Below, one piece after another: positions 9,382 through 19,834 of a stretch of DNA of 64,000 bases (within the stretch, counting starts at the first letter, position 1; every line of letters starts with the position of its first letter). This DNA is from Massilia timonae CCUG 45783 (GTDB taxonomy: Bacteria; Pseudomonadota; Gammaproteobacteria; Burkholderiales; Burkholderiaceae_D), in contig NZ_JH992922.1 of assembly GCF_000315425.1 (NCBI RefSeq), positions 2,046,976-2,110,975 of the forward strand, written 5' to 3'. The position numbers were made by a program, and so were the translations under genes. Below the pieces are notes generated by a model. The model was not told the DNA's origin. It ran no database searches and saw nothing but the letters and a program-made list of their open reading frames with translations.

Positions 9382-9406
9382 GCCGCCTGATTGGGCGGCT
9401 TTTTTT
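9382..9406 (+). terminator. Intrinsic terminator after the halogenase-like gene
   Basis: GCCGCC (9382-9387), the loop TGATTG and GGCGGC (9394-9399) are followed by seven T residues. Confidence 0.9.
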
Positions 9407-9558
9407 CGTCTGTATCCAGCCCGGGCCGACGGTCGACCGTCTATTTGTAGCAAATTTTCAGTGTTCTACCAGCAATCCAAACGATCTGAATGATTTACTA
9501 CGAGATATGCACCACGATGGTGCATTGTGGCAATTCCATGCTGGTTTTTAGGGCATTT

Positions 9559-9571
9559 GTAGCGCGACTAC
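9559..9571. promoter_or_regulatory. Candidate operator palindrome, starch-locus motif site 4
   Basis: GTAGC-GCG-ACTAC, flanked by T and A to give a 15-bp near-palindrome, lies 224 bp before TonB receptor 2. It has the same layout as the sites in front of TonB receptor 1 and the alpha-glucosidase. Confidence 0.55.
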
Positions 9572-9683
9572 AGAATCGATGAATTGCCATGTAGCTCATA
9601 AACAACGGAAAAACCTTGGATTTACGGCCTGTTAGGCAAAAACGTGCCATGATCATTGCTGCAAGTAACTCCCGTTGACAGTG

Positions 9684-9700
9684 CATCTAGTTTTAATACA
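9684..9700 (+). promoter_or_regulatory. Element shared by both TonB receptor leaders, copy 2
   Basis: ATCTAGTTTTAATACAG matches 16 of 17 bases of 4799-4815. It starts 5 bp after a TTGACA hexamer and ends 95 bp before the ATG. Confidence 0.5.
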
Positions 9701-9794
9701 GAATCCCGGCCAACGTTGATTTTGTCGCAAAAAGCCGATCCCGGCCGGCCGACGGGCTGTTTTCGGGAATACATCGTTCTATCTGAGGGGACAC

Positions 9795-12464
9795 ATGAAA
9801 AACATCGCCACCAAGCGTGCCGCATTCCAGCTGAGCCCGGTTGCCGCCGGCTGCGCCATCTTCGTCACCGTCCTGGCCGGCAGCGCCCACGCGCAAACCG
9901 CCAGCACCGGTGAGACCGCCAACCTGAACCCGGACGCGCCCGTCACCACCGTGACCGTGACCGGCATCCGCCGCGCGATCGAAGATGCGATCGCCGTCAA
10001 GCGTGAATCGACCGGCATCGTCGAAGCCATCTCTTCGGAAGACATCGGCAAGCTGCCGGACGTGTCGATCGCCGAATCGCTGGCCCGCCTGCCGGGCCTG
10101 TCGGCCCAGCGCGTCAACGGCCAGGCCCAGTCGATCAGCATCCGCGGCACCTCGGGCGACCTGTCGACCGCGCTGCTGAACGGCCGCGAGCAGGTCACCA
10201 CCAGCTCGGACCGCACCGTCGAATACGACCAGTACCCGTCGGAACTGATCAGCGCCGTCACCGTGTACAAGACCGGCGACGCGGCCGTGATCGGCCAGGG
10301 CCTGTCGGGCACGGTCGACCTGCAGACCATCAAGCCGCTGTCGCTGCGCGAGCGCGTCATCACCGTCAACGTGCGCGGCGAAAAGAATTCGAAAGGCTCG
10401 ATCAGCGCCGGTTCGCCGGACACCGGCAGCCGCATCAGCGCTTCCTACATCGACCAGTTCGCCAACCGCACGCTCGGCGTGGCGATCGGCTATGCGCGCC
10501 AGGACAAGCCGAACGTGCACCAGCAGTTCGAGACCTGGGACTGGGTGGACGACACCAACGTCGTGCCGGGCTCGACCGTCAAAGTGCCAAAGGGCATGAA
10601 GTCGATGGCCACCACCGGCGACCAGGTGCGCGACGGCCTGATGGGTGTGCTGGAATGGCGTCCGAACCGCAACTTCAGCTCGACCTTCGACGTCTATCAT
10701 TCGCGCTTCGACCAGGAAGAAATCCGCCGCGGCATCGAAATGCCGCTGAAGGACGACGGCGAAGTGCGCTTCTCGAACGCGACCGTGGTCAACGGCACCG
10801 CGATCGCCGGCACCGCCAACAACGTCAATCCGGTCGTGCGCAACAACCGCATGACGCGCGACGACAAGCTGACCGCCTTCGGCTGGAACAACCGCTACAG
10901 CAGCGGCGACTGGGTCGGCATCATCGACATCAGCCGCTCGAAGGCTGACCACAAGGAAGAGCTGATCGAGATCAACGCCGGCCGCGCCGTGCGCCAGACC
11001 CTGGACTACAGCTACAACGGCGGCACCATTCCGCAACTGTCGCTGTCGGGCGTGTACGACGATCCGTCGCAGATCGCCATCGGCGGCCAGTTCGGCGACG
11101 GCTATGTCAACGCCCCGAACATGACCGACAAGATGACGTCGTTCCGTGTCAGCCTCGAGCGCAAGTTCTCCGACGGTCCGTTCAGCAGCCTGGAAGTCGG
11201 CTACAACCACTCCAAGCGCGAGAAGGAGAAGGAACACCTGGAAACCGGCTTCACCAAGCTGGGTGACGGCACCTTCGCGCCGGGCGTGCTCAACGGTGTG
11301 CAGGACCTGTACGCGCTGCAGAATGCGCTGAGCTGGGACATCGACGCGGTGCTGGCGAATAACTTCGGTCCGTTCACCCCATCGGTCCTGGTGCCATGGG
11401 GCGCGACCAAGAACTGGTCGATCGAAGAAAAGGTCAAGACCGGCTACGCCAAGCTGAACATCGACACCGAACTGATGTCGATGCCGCTGCGCGGCAACAT
11501 CGGCATCCAGGTGATCGACACCGACCAGAGCTCGACCGCGAACACGCTGCGCGCCTGGCCGTTCGCCGACCTGGTGCCGCTGACCGACGGCAAGAAATAC
11601 ACCGACTACCTGCCGAGCGTGAACCTGGCCTGGAGCCTGCCGGACCAGCAGTTCATCCGCTTCGGCGCCGGCAAGACCCTGGCGCGCGCCAAGCTGAACC
11701 AGCTGAACGCCGCGCTGGAAGTCGGCCTGACCGCGCAGACCACCGGCACCCCATGGGGCAACGGCGGCAACGCCCAGCTCGATCCATGGCGCGCCAAGCA
11801 GGTCGACCTGTCGTACGAAAAATACTTTGGCAACAAGGGCTACATCTCGGCCGCCGGCTTCTACAAGGACCTGTCCTCGTATATCTACAGCGTGACCGTG
11901 CCGCGTGACTTCTCGGAGTTCAACCTGCAGGGCGCCCTGACCAATATCGGCACCATGACCCAGCCGATGAACGGCGAAGGCGGCACCCTGAAGGGCCTGG
12001 AGTTCGCGGCCTCGACCCCGCTGGACATGATCCACCCGATGCTGGACGGCTTCGGCATCACCGCCAACGCCTCGTTCACCAACAGCGAGATCTCGATCGT
12101 CGACCAGCGCTTCGGCAGCCTCGGGATCCCGCTGCCGGGCCTGTCCAAGCGCGTGTTCAACGTCACCGCCTACTACGAGAAAGACGGTTTCTCGGCCCGC
12201 GTCAGCCAGCGCTACCGCAGCGACTTCGTGGGTGAAATCGGCGGCATCGGCGGCGCAACCGAGCTGACCTACGTGAAAGCTGATAAAGTGGTCGACCTGC
12301 AACTGGGTTACGACTTCAAGCAGATCGAAGGCCTGTCGGTGCTGTTCCAGGTGAATAACCTGACCGACACCGCCTTCCGCAGCTACGCCGGCACCGAAGA
12401 CCGTCCGCGCGGCTACAGCAAGTATGGCCGCCAGATGCTGCTCGGCCTGAACTACAAGCTGTAA
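9795..12464 (+). CDS. TonB-dependent receptor 2 (Xanthomonas/Caulobacter type)
   Basis: This 889-residue outer-membrane receptor is a paralogue of the receptor at 4880. It has a signal peptide (FVTVLAGSAHAQ), a plug starting at VTTVTVTGIRRAIEDAI with IGKLPDVSIAESLARLPG, and a barrel ending GLNYKL. Both receptors share phrases such as SYIDQFANRT and WRPNRNFSST-like segments. The start is set by GAGGGGAC just upstream. Having two receptors in one starch locus suggests different oligosaccharide lengths or branching, or dosage; the sequence does not show which. A strong terminator follows. Confidence 0.92.
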   Translation: MKNIATKRAAFQLSPVAAGCAIFVTVLAGSAHAQTASTGETANLNPDAPVTTVTVTGIRRAIEDAIAVKRESTGIVEAISSEDIGKLPDVSIAESLARLPGLSAQRVNGQAQSISIRGTSGDLSTALLNGREQVTTSSDRTVEYDQYPSELISAVTVYKTGDAAVIGQGLSGTVDLQTIKPLSLRERVITVNVRGEKNSKGSISAGSPDTGSRISASYIDQFANRTLGVAIGYARQDKPNVHQQFETWDWVDDTNVVPGSTVKVPKGMKSMATTGDQVRDGLMGVLEWRPNRNFSSTFDVYHSRFDQEEIRRGIEMPLKDDGEVRFSNATVVNGTAIAGTANNVNPVVRNNRMTRDDKLTAFGWNNRYSSGDWVGIIDISRSKADHKEELIEINAGRAVRQTLDYSYNGGTIPQLSLSGVYDDPSQIAIGGQFGDGYVNAPNMTDKMTSFRVSLERKFSDGPFSSLEVGYNHSKREKEKEHLETGFTKLGDGTFAPGVLNGVQDLYALQNALSWDIDAVLANNFGPFTPSVLVPWGATKNWSIEEKVKTGYAKLNIDTELMSMPLRGNIGIQVIDTDQSSTANTLRAWPFADLVPLTDGKKYTDYLPSVNLAWSLPDQQFIRFGAGKTLARAKLNQLNAALEVGLTAQTTGTPWGNGGNAQLDPWRAKQVDLSYEKYFGNKGYISAAGFYKDLSSYIYSVTVPRDFSEFNLQGALTNIGTMTQPMNGEGGTLKGLEFAASTPLDMIHPMLDGFGITANASFTNSEISIVDQRFGSLGIPLPGLSKRVFNVTAYYEKDGFSARVSQRYRSDFVGEIGGIGGATELTYVKADKVVDLQLGYDFKQIEGLSVLFQVNNLTDTAFRSYAGTEDRPRGYSKYGRQMLLGLNYKL

Positions 12465-12509
12465 GCAATACACTGGTTGAACGGCACGCCGCCCAGCGCG
12501 GCGTCTGCC

Positions 12510-12550
12510 AGCCCTTGCAGGTTTCGCCTGCAAGGGCTTTTTGTTTTTTT
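12510..12550 (+). terminator. Intrinsic terminator after TonB receptor 2
   Basis: A 12-bp stem (AGCCCTTGCAGG with CCTGCAAGGGCT) and a TTTCG loop are followed by a long T-rich tract. Confidence 0.92.
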
Positions 12551-12677
12551 CGGATTCTGTGGTTTTGCCTCATAATCCACGCCTGTTTAGTCCACGCAGC
12601 GCCCTATTTAGCGCCTTGCGCGGGGCGACGGTGTAAACTATCGCTTTCGTTTCTACTTATTTAAGAGCAACTCCTTT

Positions 12678-14507
12678 ATGTCTGACACCCCAATCCCATC
12701 GTTTTCCGACCTCAATCTTTCGGCGCCTGTTCTGAAAGCATTGAAAGACGTCGGCTACGAAACGCCGTCGCCGATCCAGGCTGCCACCATTCCTTTGCTG
12801 CTGGAAGGGCGCGACGTGTTGGGGCAGGCCCAGACCGGGACCGGCAAGACCGCGGCCTTCGCGCTGCCGATCCTGTCGAATATCGACGTCAAGAAAACCG
12901 CTCCGCAAGCGCTGGTGCTGGCGCCGACGCGTGAACTGGCGATTCAGGTCGCCGAGGCCTTCCAGAGCTACGCCGCCCACATCAAGGGCTTCCACGTGCT
13001 GCCGATCTACGGTGGCCAGAGCTATGGTCCGCAGCTGTCGAGCCTGCGCCGCGGCGTGCACGTCGTCGTCGGCACTCCGGGCCGCGTCATCGACCACATC
13101 GAGAAGGGCTCGCTCGACCTGTCGCAGCTGACCACCCTGGTGCTGGACGAAGCCGACGAAATGCTGCGCATGGGCTTCATCGACGACGTCGAGCAGATCC
13201 TGCAGCAAACCCCGGAAGGCCGCCAGACCACGCTGTTCTCGGCCACCATGCCGCCGGCGATCAAGCGCATCGCCAAAACCTATCTGCGCGATCCGGCCGA
13301 GGTCACCGTGGCCGCCAAGACCGGCACCGCCGACAATATCAAGCAGCGCTACTGGCTGGTGGCCGGCATGCACAAGCTCGACGCGCTGACCCGCATCCTC
13401 GAGGCCGAGCCGTTCGACGGCATGATCATCTTCGCGCGCACCAAGCTGGGCACCGAGGAACTGGCGACCAAGCTGCAGGCGCGCGGCTTCGCGGCCACCG
13501 CCATCAATGGCGATATGGCCCAGCAACAGCGCGAGCGCACCATCGAGCAGCTCAAGAACGGCAAGATCGACATCCTGGTGGCGACCGACGTCGCGGCGCG
13601 CGGCCTCGACGTCGAACGCATCAGCCACGTGATCAACTACGACGTGCCGTCCGATCCAGAGAGCTACACGCACCGCATCGGCCGCACCGGCCGGGCAGGG
13701 CGCAGCGGCGACGCGATCCTGTTCATCACCCCGCGCGAGCGCGGCCTGTTGAAAGCCATCGAGCGCGCTACCCGCCAGCCGGTCTCGCCGCTCGAGCTGC
13801 CGACCATCAAGGCGGTCAATGAAGTGCGCATTACCCGCTTCAAGGACCAGATCCGCACCACGCTGGCCGAGGGTGGCCTGGACGTGTTCCGTTCGCTGAT
13901 CGAAGACATCGAGCGCGACGACAATGTGCCGGCGATCGATATCGCGGCCGCGCTGGCCAAGCTGGCGCGCGGCGACGAGCCGCTGCTGCTGACCAAGCCT
14001 GATCGCGAAGCGCGTCCCGAGTTCGTGCCGTCGCAGCGCGAGTTCGGTGGCGGCGCCCAGGAACGCGCGCCGCGTGCGCCGCGCGGCGACTGGGAAGAGC
14101 GTCCGGCGCGTCCCGCACGCGAGCCTGGCTTCAAGAAAGAGCGCGTGATGCGCGATCCCGAGCCGGGCATGGCCACCTTCCGCATCGAAGTCGGCTTCGC
14201 CCATGGCGCCAAGCCGGGCAATATCGTCGGCGCGATCGCCAACGAAGCCAATATCCCGTCCAAGCATATCGGCCGCATCGAGATCTATGACGATTACTCG
14301 ACCCTGGATCTGCCGGACGATATGCCCAAGGACCTGGTCGAGCACCTGAAGACCATCTGGGTCGCGGGCCGCCAGCTGGCCATCACGCGCGACGGCGAAA
14401 CCCCGGCTACGCCGCCGGCCAAGAAGCCATATGCCGCGAAGGGCGTCGAGCGTCGCCTGGGTGAAAAGCCGACCGCGAAGAAGCCGCATCGCAAAGGTCA
14501 GGCGTAA
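12678..14507 (+). CDS. deaD: DEAD-box ATP-dependent RNA helicase, DeaD/CsdA type
   Basis: This 609-residue cytoplasmic RNA helicase unwinds structured RNA, typically in ribosome assembly and cold adaptation. The Q motif (GYETPSPIQ), motif I AQTGTGKT (51-58), PTRELA, DEAD (157-160), SAT and HRIGRTGRAGR are all intact. A C-terminal RNA-binding domain of the DbpA/CsdA type (FRIEVGFAHGAKPGNIVGAI) and a basic tail follow, which distinguishes it from shorter RhlE proteins. It is flanked by terminators and inverted repeats and appears independent of the starch genes on either side. Confidence 0.93.
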   Translation: MSDTPIPSFSDLNLSAPVLKALKDVGYETPSPIQAATIPLLLEGRDVLGQAQTGTGKTAAFALPILSNIDVKKTAPQALVLAPTRELAIQVAEAFQSYAAHIKGFHVLPIYGGQSYGPQLSSLRRGVHVVVGTPGRVIDHIEKGSLDLSQLTTLVLDEADEMLRMGFIDDVEQILQQTPEGRQTTLFSATMPPAIKRIAKTYLRDPAEVTVAAKTGTADNIKQRYWLVAGMHKLDALTRILEAEPFDGMIIFARTKLGTEELATKLQARGFAATAINGDMAQQQRERTIEQLKNGKIDILVATDVAARGLDVERISHVINYDVPSDPESYTHRIGRTGRAGRSGDAILFITPRERGLLKAIERATRQPVSPLELPTIKAVNEVRITRFKDQIRTTLAEGGLDVFRSLIEDIERDDNVPAIDIAAALAKLARGDEPLLLTKPDREARPEFVPSQREFGGGAQERAPRAPRGDWEERPARPAREPGFKKERVMRDPEPGMATFRIEVGFAHGAKPGNIVGAIANEANIPSKHIGRIEIYDDYSTLDLPDDMPKDLVEHLKTIWVAGRQLAITRDGETPATPPAKKPYAAKGVERRLGEKPTAKKPHRKGQA

Positions 14508-14510
14508 CCA

Positions 14511-14548
14511 TGTAGTCGAACAATCGCGCTCGCTGTTGTTTGACTACA
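14511..14548. repeat. Inverted repeat after deaD, 13-bp arms
   Basis: TGTAGTCGAACAA (14511-14523) and TTGTTTGACTACA (14536-14548) are inverted copies with one mismatch and a 12-bp loop. The stem begins 3 bp after the deaD stop but has no T tract. The outer TGTAGT/ACTACA matches the half-site of the starch-locus palindromes. Confidence 0.7.
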
Positions 14549-14564
14549 AAATTCTTCCCTGATG

Positions 14565-14614
14565 CTGAGTTGTCGTGGTGTCCTCACTATGAGGACACCA
14601 CGATTGACACTCAG
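14565..14614. repeat. Perfect 14-bp inverted repeat with outer extension
   Basis: TCGTGGTGTCCTCA (14573-14586), a CTA loop and TGAGGACACCACGA (14590-14603) form a perfect stem. Outer arms CTGAGT (14565-14570) and ACTCAG (14609-14614) pair around a small internal loop. No U tract follows, so it may be an mRNA-stabilising or cruciform element, or a repeat unit. Confidence 0.75.
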
Positions 14615-14632
14615 AAACCACCATGTTATTTT
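14604..14632 (+). promoter_or_regulatory. Sigma-70-like promoter of the MFS permease
   Basis: TTGACA (14604-14609), a 17-bp spacer and TATTTT (14627-14632) give a good vegetative promoter about 155 bp upstream of the MFS ATG. The minus-35 box starts at the edge of the large inverted repeat. Confidence 0.6.
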
Positions 14633-14633
14633 G

Positions 14634-14659
14634 CTACAGATACGCTGGCCGGACTGTAG
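14634..14659. promoter_or_regulatory. CTACAG/CTGTAG inverted repeat over the MFS transcription start
   Basis: CTACAG (14634-14639) and CTGTAG (14654-14659) are a perfect 6-bp inverted pair with a 14-bp spacer, just downstream of the predicted minus-10. The position suits repression; the half-site is related to the GTAG motif of the locus. Confidence 0.4.
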
Positions 14660-14788
14660 TCGTCCTTTTTCGTCCCTTCCGGCCTCGCACCGCATCCTGC
14701 ACAAGGCACTGACGGCACGCTTTTAGCGAGCGGCCGTGCAATCACACACGAGAGAAGCCCGTTTGCCGGGCCAGATTGGGGACACACA

Positions 14789-16123
14789 ATGGATATGCAA
14801 TCGACCGTGGGGAAGCCGCGCCTGTCGTTCTGGCAGCTGTGGAACATGAGCTTTGGTTTCTTCGGCATCCAGTTCGGCTTCGCGCTGCAGAACGCCAATA
14901 CCAGCCGCATCTTCGCCACCCTTGGCGCCGATCCCGACAACCTGGCCCTGTACTGGCTGGCGGCGCCGGTCACGGGCCTGCTGGTCCAGCCCATCATCGG
15001 CTACCTGAGCGACAATACCTGGCACCCGAAATGGGGCCGCCGCCGTCCCTTCTTCTTCATCGGCGCCGTGCTGGCGGCGATCGCGCTGTTCCTGATGCCT
15101 AACTCCACCGCGCTGTGGATGGCGGTTGCCGTATTGTGGATGATGGACGCGGCCATCAACGTGTCGATGGAGCCGTTCCGCGCCTTCGTGGGCGACAAGC
15201 TCGACCCGGCCCAGCAGACCGCGGGCTACGCGATGCAGACCTTCTTCATCGGCTGCGGCGCCGTCATCGCCTCGCTGCTGCCGACCTTCTTCGAGAGCAT
15301 GGGCGTGTCCAACGCCGCCGTCGGCGGCGTGATCCCGGACACCGTGCGCTACTCGTTCTACGCCGGCGGCCTGGTGTTCTTCCTGGCCGTGAGCTGGACC
15401 GTGCTGTTCGCCGACGAACTGCCGCCGCCCGACATGGACGCCTTCCACAGGGAGCGCAAGGCCTCGCGCGGCGTGGGCACGATGTTCGTCGAGATCCTGG
15501 GCGGCTTCGGCAAGATGCCGCGCACCATGGTGCAGCTGGCCTTCGTGCAGTTCTTCACCTGGATCGCGCTGTTCGCGATGTGGATCTATACCGGCACCGC
15601 GATCGCCGACAACGTCTACGGCACCACGGATGCGCAATCGAGCGCCTACCAGGACGCCGGCAACTGGGTCGGCATCATGTTCGCGGTATACAGCGGCGTG
15701 TCGGCGCTGGCCGCCTTCATCCTGCCGGTGTTTGCCCGCGCCACCTCGCGCAAGATCGTGCACGCGACCTGCCTGGTCATCGGCGGACTGTCGCTGGCCA
15801 GCATGTTCCTGATCACCGACAAACAGATGCTGGTGCTGCCGATGATCGGCATCGGCATCGCCTGGGCCTCGATCCTGACCATGCCGTACGCGATCCTGGC
15901 CGGTGCGTTGCCGGCCAAGCGCATGGGTTACTTCATGGGCCTGTTCAACTTCTTCGTCGTGATCCCGCAGATCGTCAGCGGCCTGCTGCTGGGCAGCATC
16001 ACCAAGCACCTGTTCGACGGCCATGCGGTGCTGACCCTGGTGCTGGGCGGCGGCTGCATGCTGGTCGCGGCGCTCCTGACCCTGTTCGTCACCGACAAGG
16101 CGGCGCCGGTCTCGAAGGCCTGA
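14789..16123 (+). CDS. MFS sugar permease (maltose/sucrose-type, SLC45/GPH-like)
   Basis: This 444-residue inner-membrane protein has about 12 predicted hydrophobic helices. It carries the family-typical start (SFWQLWNMSFGFFGIQFGF), the loop GYLSDNTWHPKWGRRRPF between helices 2 and 3, and NVSMEPFRAFVGD. These features match disaccharide/maltodextrin MFS carriers such as Caulobacter MalY and SLC45-like proteins. In this locus it most likely moves maltose or short maltodextrins from periplasm to cytoplasm; that substrate is inferred. GGGGACACACA precedes the ATG. It is followed by phosphoglucomutase on the same strand. Confidence 0.85.
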   Translation: MDMQSTVGKPRLSFWQLWNMSFGFFGIQFGFALQNANTSRIFATLGADPDNLALYWLAAPVTGLLVQPIIGYLSDNTWHPKWGRRRPFFFIGAVLAAIALFLMPNSTALWMAVAVLWMMDAAINVSMEPFRAFVGDKLDPAQQTAGYAMQTFFIGCGAVIASLLPTFFESMGVSNAAVGGVIPDTVRYSFYAGGLVFFLAVSWTVLFADELPPPDMDAFHRERKASRGVGTMFVEILGGFGKMPRTMVQLAFVQFFTWIALFAMWIYTGTAIADNVYGTTDAQSSAYQDAGNWVGIMFAVYSGVSALAAFILPVFARATSRKIVHATCLVIGGLSLASMFLITDKQMLVLPMIGIGIAWASILTMPYAILAGALPAKRMGYFMGLFNFFVVIPQIVSGLLLGSITKHLFDGHAVLTLVLGGGCMLVAALLTLFVTDKAAPVSKA

Positions 16124-16188
16124 TCCAGGCGGATTCCGCCAACCACCCGCCCACGCGCGCCGTCATTTTTGCGGCTGTCGTATCGTAA

Positions 16189-17901
<1,713 letters not shown>

Positions 17902-17926
17902 CACCCACCCACCTACAGGAAACCGC

Positions 17927-19609
17927 ATGAAATTACCCGTCCTTGCCGCCTCCATGCTGATCGCCTTCGGCGCGCTGTCGTCCGTCTCGTCCGCCATCGC
18001 ACAAACGAAAGCGCCTGCCGGCAAACCCTTCGTCTGGGAGAACGCGACCGTCTACTTCCTGCTGACGGACCGCTTCAACAACGGCAATCCGGCCAACGAC
18101 AAGGCGTATGGCCGCAAGGACGATGCCGCGACGATGCGCGGCTTCATGGGCGGCGACATCGCCGGCATCACGGCGAAGATCAAGGAAGGGTATTTCAACG
18201 ACCTGGGCGTGAACGCGATCTGGTTCACGCCGGTCGTCGAGCAGATCCACGGCTCGACCGACGAGGGCACCGGCAAGAGCTACGGCTTCCACGGCTACTG
18301 GGCGAAGGACTTCACCGCGCTGGACGCGGCCTTCGGCACCGAGGCCGAGCTCAAGGAGCTGGTCGACACGGCGCACGCGAACGGCATCCGCATCGTGTTC
18401 GACGTGGTGATGAACCACACCGGGCCGGTGACGAAGCAGGATCCGGTGTGGCCGGCAGCGTGGGTGCGCACCGGCCCGCAGTGCACCTACAAGGACGCGC
18501 GCACCACGATGGATTGCACGCTGGTGGCGAACCTGCCGGACTTCCTCACCGGTAGCAATGCCAACGTCGAGCTGCCGCCGCAGCTGGCGGCGAAATGGAA
18601 GAAGGAAGGGCGCTACGAGCGCGAAGTCAAGGAACTGGACGACTTCTTCAAGCGCACCGGCTATCCGCGCGCGCCGCGCTACTACCTGATGAAGTGGCAT
18701 GCGGACTGGGTGCGCAAGTACGGCATCGACGGCTTCCGCGCCGACACCGTCAAGCATACCGAGCCCGGACTGTGGAAGGAACTCAAGCAGGAAGCCAGCC
18801 TCGCCTTCGAGGACTGGAAGCGCGCCAATCCGAAGCAGCGCCTGGGCGAAGACAAGTTCTGGATGGTGTCCGAGGTCTACAACTACGAGATCAAGCACGC
18901 GCGCAAGTTCGACCTGGGCGGCGGCGAGGTCGTCGATTACCTGGATCAGGGCTTCGACAGCATGATCAGCTTCAGCCTGCGCAGCGACGCCAGGCAGCCT
19001 TACGAAAAGATCTTCTCGGATTATTCGAGGATCCTGCAAGGCGAGATGAAGGGCTATTCGGTCCTGAACTACATCAGCTCGCACGACGACGGCAGTCCCT
19101 TCGATCCGCTGCGCGAGCGCCCGTTCGAATCGGCCAACAAGCTGCTGCTGGCGCCGGGCGCCGCCCAGATCTACTACGGCGACGAGACCGCGCGCATCCT
19201 GCGCGTCGAAGGCGCCGAGGGCGACGCCACCCTGCGTTCGTTCATGAACTGGGACGAGCTGAAATCGAACGCGGAACGTGGCATGCACCGCGTGGCCGAC
19301 ATCCGCGCGCACTGGGCGCGCCTGGGACGCTTCCGCGCCGCCCACCCGGCGGTCGGCGCAGGTGCGCACCAGATGATCAGCCATAGCCCGTACACCTTCA
19401 AGCGCACCTGGGAAAAGAATGGCGTGAGCGACCGCGTGGTGGTGGCGCTCGACCTGCCAGGAGGCCAGCCGGCCACGATCCAGGTCGGCGGCGTGTTCCA
19501 CGACGGCGCCACGGTGCGCGACTGGTACACCGGCAAGACCGCCGTGGTCAAGGGCGGCAAGGTGCGCTTCGACACCGCCGCTCCGGTGGCGCTGATCGCC
19601 CAGGACTGA
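17927..19609 (+). CDS. Exported GH13 alpha-amylase, MalS-like
   Basis: This 560-residue protein cleaves alpha-1,4-glucans in the periplasm or outside the cell. A signal peptide covers residues 1-26 (SSAIAQ). The GH13 core follows with region I DVVMNH (D159), region II GFRADTVKH (nucleophile D273), region III VSEVYN (acid/base E316) and region IV SSHDD (D387). The overall pattern, with an ATVYFLLTDRFNNG start, resembles E. coli periplasmic MalS. A C-terminal beta domain completes it. ACAGGA lies before the ATG. Several cysteines (near 185 and 196) could form a disulfide, consistent with export. It is probably cotranscribed with pgm. Confidence 0.9.
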   Translation: MKLPVLAASMLIAFGALSSVSSAIAQTKAPAGKPFVWENATVYFLLTDRFNNGNPANDKAYGRKDDAATMRGFMGGDIAGITAKIKEGYFNDLGVNAIWFTPVVEQIHGSTDEGTGKSYGFHGYWAKDFTALDAAFGTEAELKELVDTAHANGIRIVFDVVMNHTGPVTKQDPVWPAAWVRTGPQCTYKDARTTMDCTLVANLPDFLTGSNANVELPPQLAAKWKKEGRYEREVKELDDFFKRTGYPRAPRYYLMKWHADWVRKYGIDGFRADTVKHTEPGLWKELKQEASLAFEDWKRANPKQRLGEDKFWMVSEVYNYEIKHARKFDLGGGEVVDYLDQGFDSMISFSLRSDARQPYEKIFSDYSRILQGEMKGYSVLNYISSHDDGSPFDPLRERPFESANKLLLAPGAAQIYYGDETARILRVEGAEGDATLRSFMNWDELKSNAERGMHRVADIRAHWARLGRFRAAHPAVGAGAHQMISHSPYTFKRTWEKNGVSDRVVVALDLPGGQPATIQVGGVFHDGATVRDWYTGKTAVVKGGKVRFDTAAPVALIAQD

Positions 19610-19621
19610 TGTTGGCATCGC

Positions 19622-19652
19622 GGCGCACGGCGGCGACTGTGCGCCGTGCGCC
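19622..19652 (+). terminator. GC-rich hairpin after the MalS-like gene
   Basis: GGCGCACGGCG (19622-19632) and CGCCGTGCGCC (19642-19652) form an 11-bp stem 12 bp after the stop. Only a weak AATTTG follows, so termination efficiency is uncertain. Confidence 0.6.
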
Positions 19653-19834
19653 AATTTGCTATCCCATGTCATGCGACCCGCATGATTTCCTGCCGCGCGG
19701 AATTCCCGGCCGCGCCGCGCTGCCTCTGAGCGAACACTGCTAAGCTGCTAATACATTCATGTTTTGCGGACCAGCCGCCGATGAGCGTGCGGCCGCAGCG
19801 CGTCAATGCCGACCGACGCGAGAGGGGAGAGAAC

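Larger units (their letters stand above)
9407..9794. other. Regulatory region upstream of TonB receptor 2
   Basis: No gene is supported here. The stretch is AT-rich, with several GTAG and CTAC half-sites, one full palindrome at 9559-9571 and the 17-bp receptor-leader element at 9684-9700. A TTGACA hexamer (9674-9679) is a plausible minus-35 box, but no clean minus-10 stands at 16-18 bp. The ribosome-binding sequence GAGGGGAC precedes the ATG at 9795. Confidence 0.65.

Noticed and set aside
12678..14507. deaD as part of the starch operon
   Set aside because: It has its own flanking terminator upstream and repeat structures downstream, and a housekeeping function.
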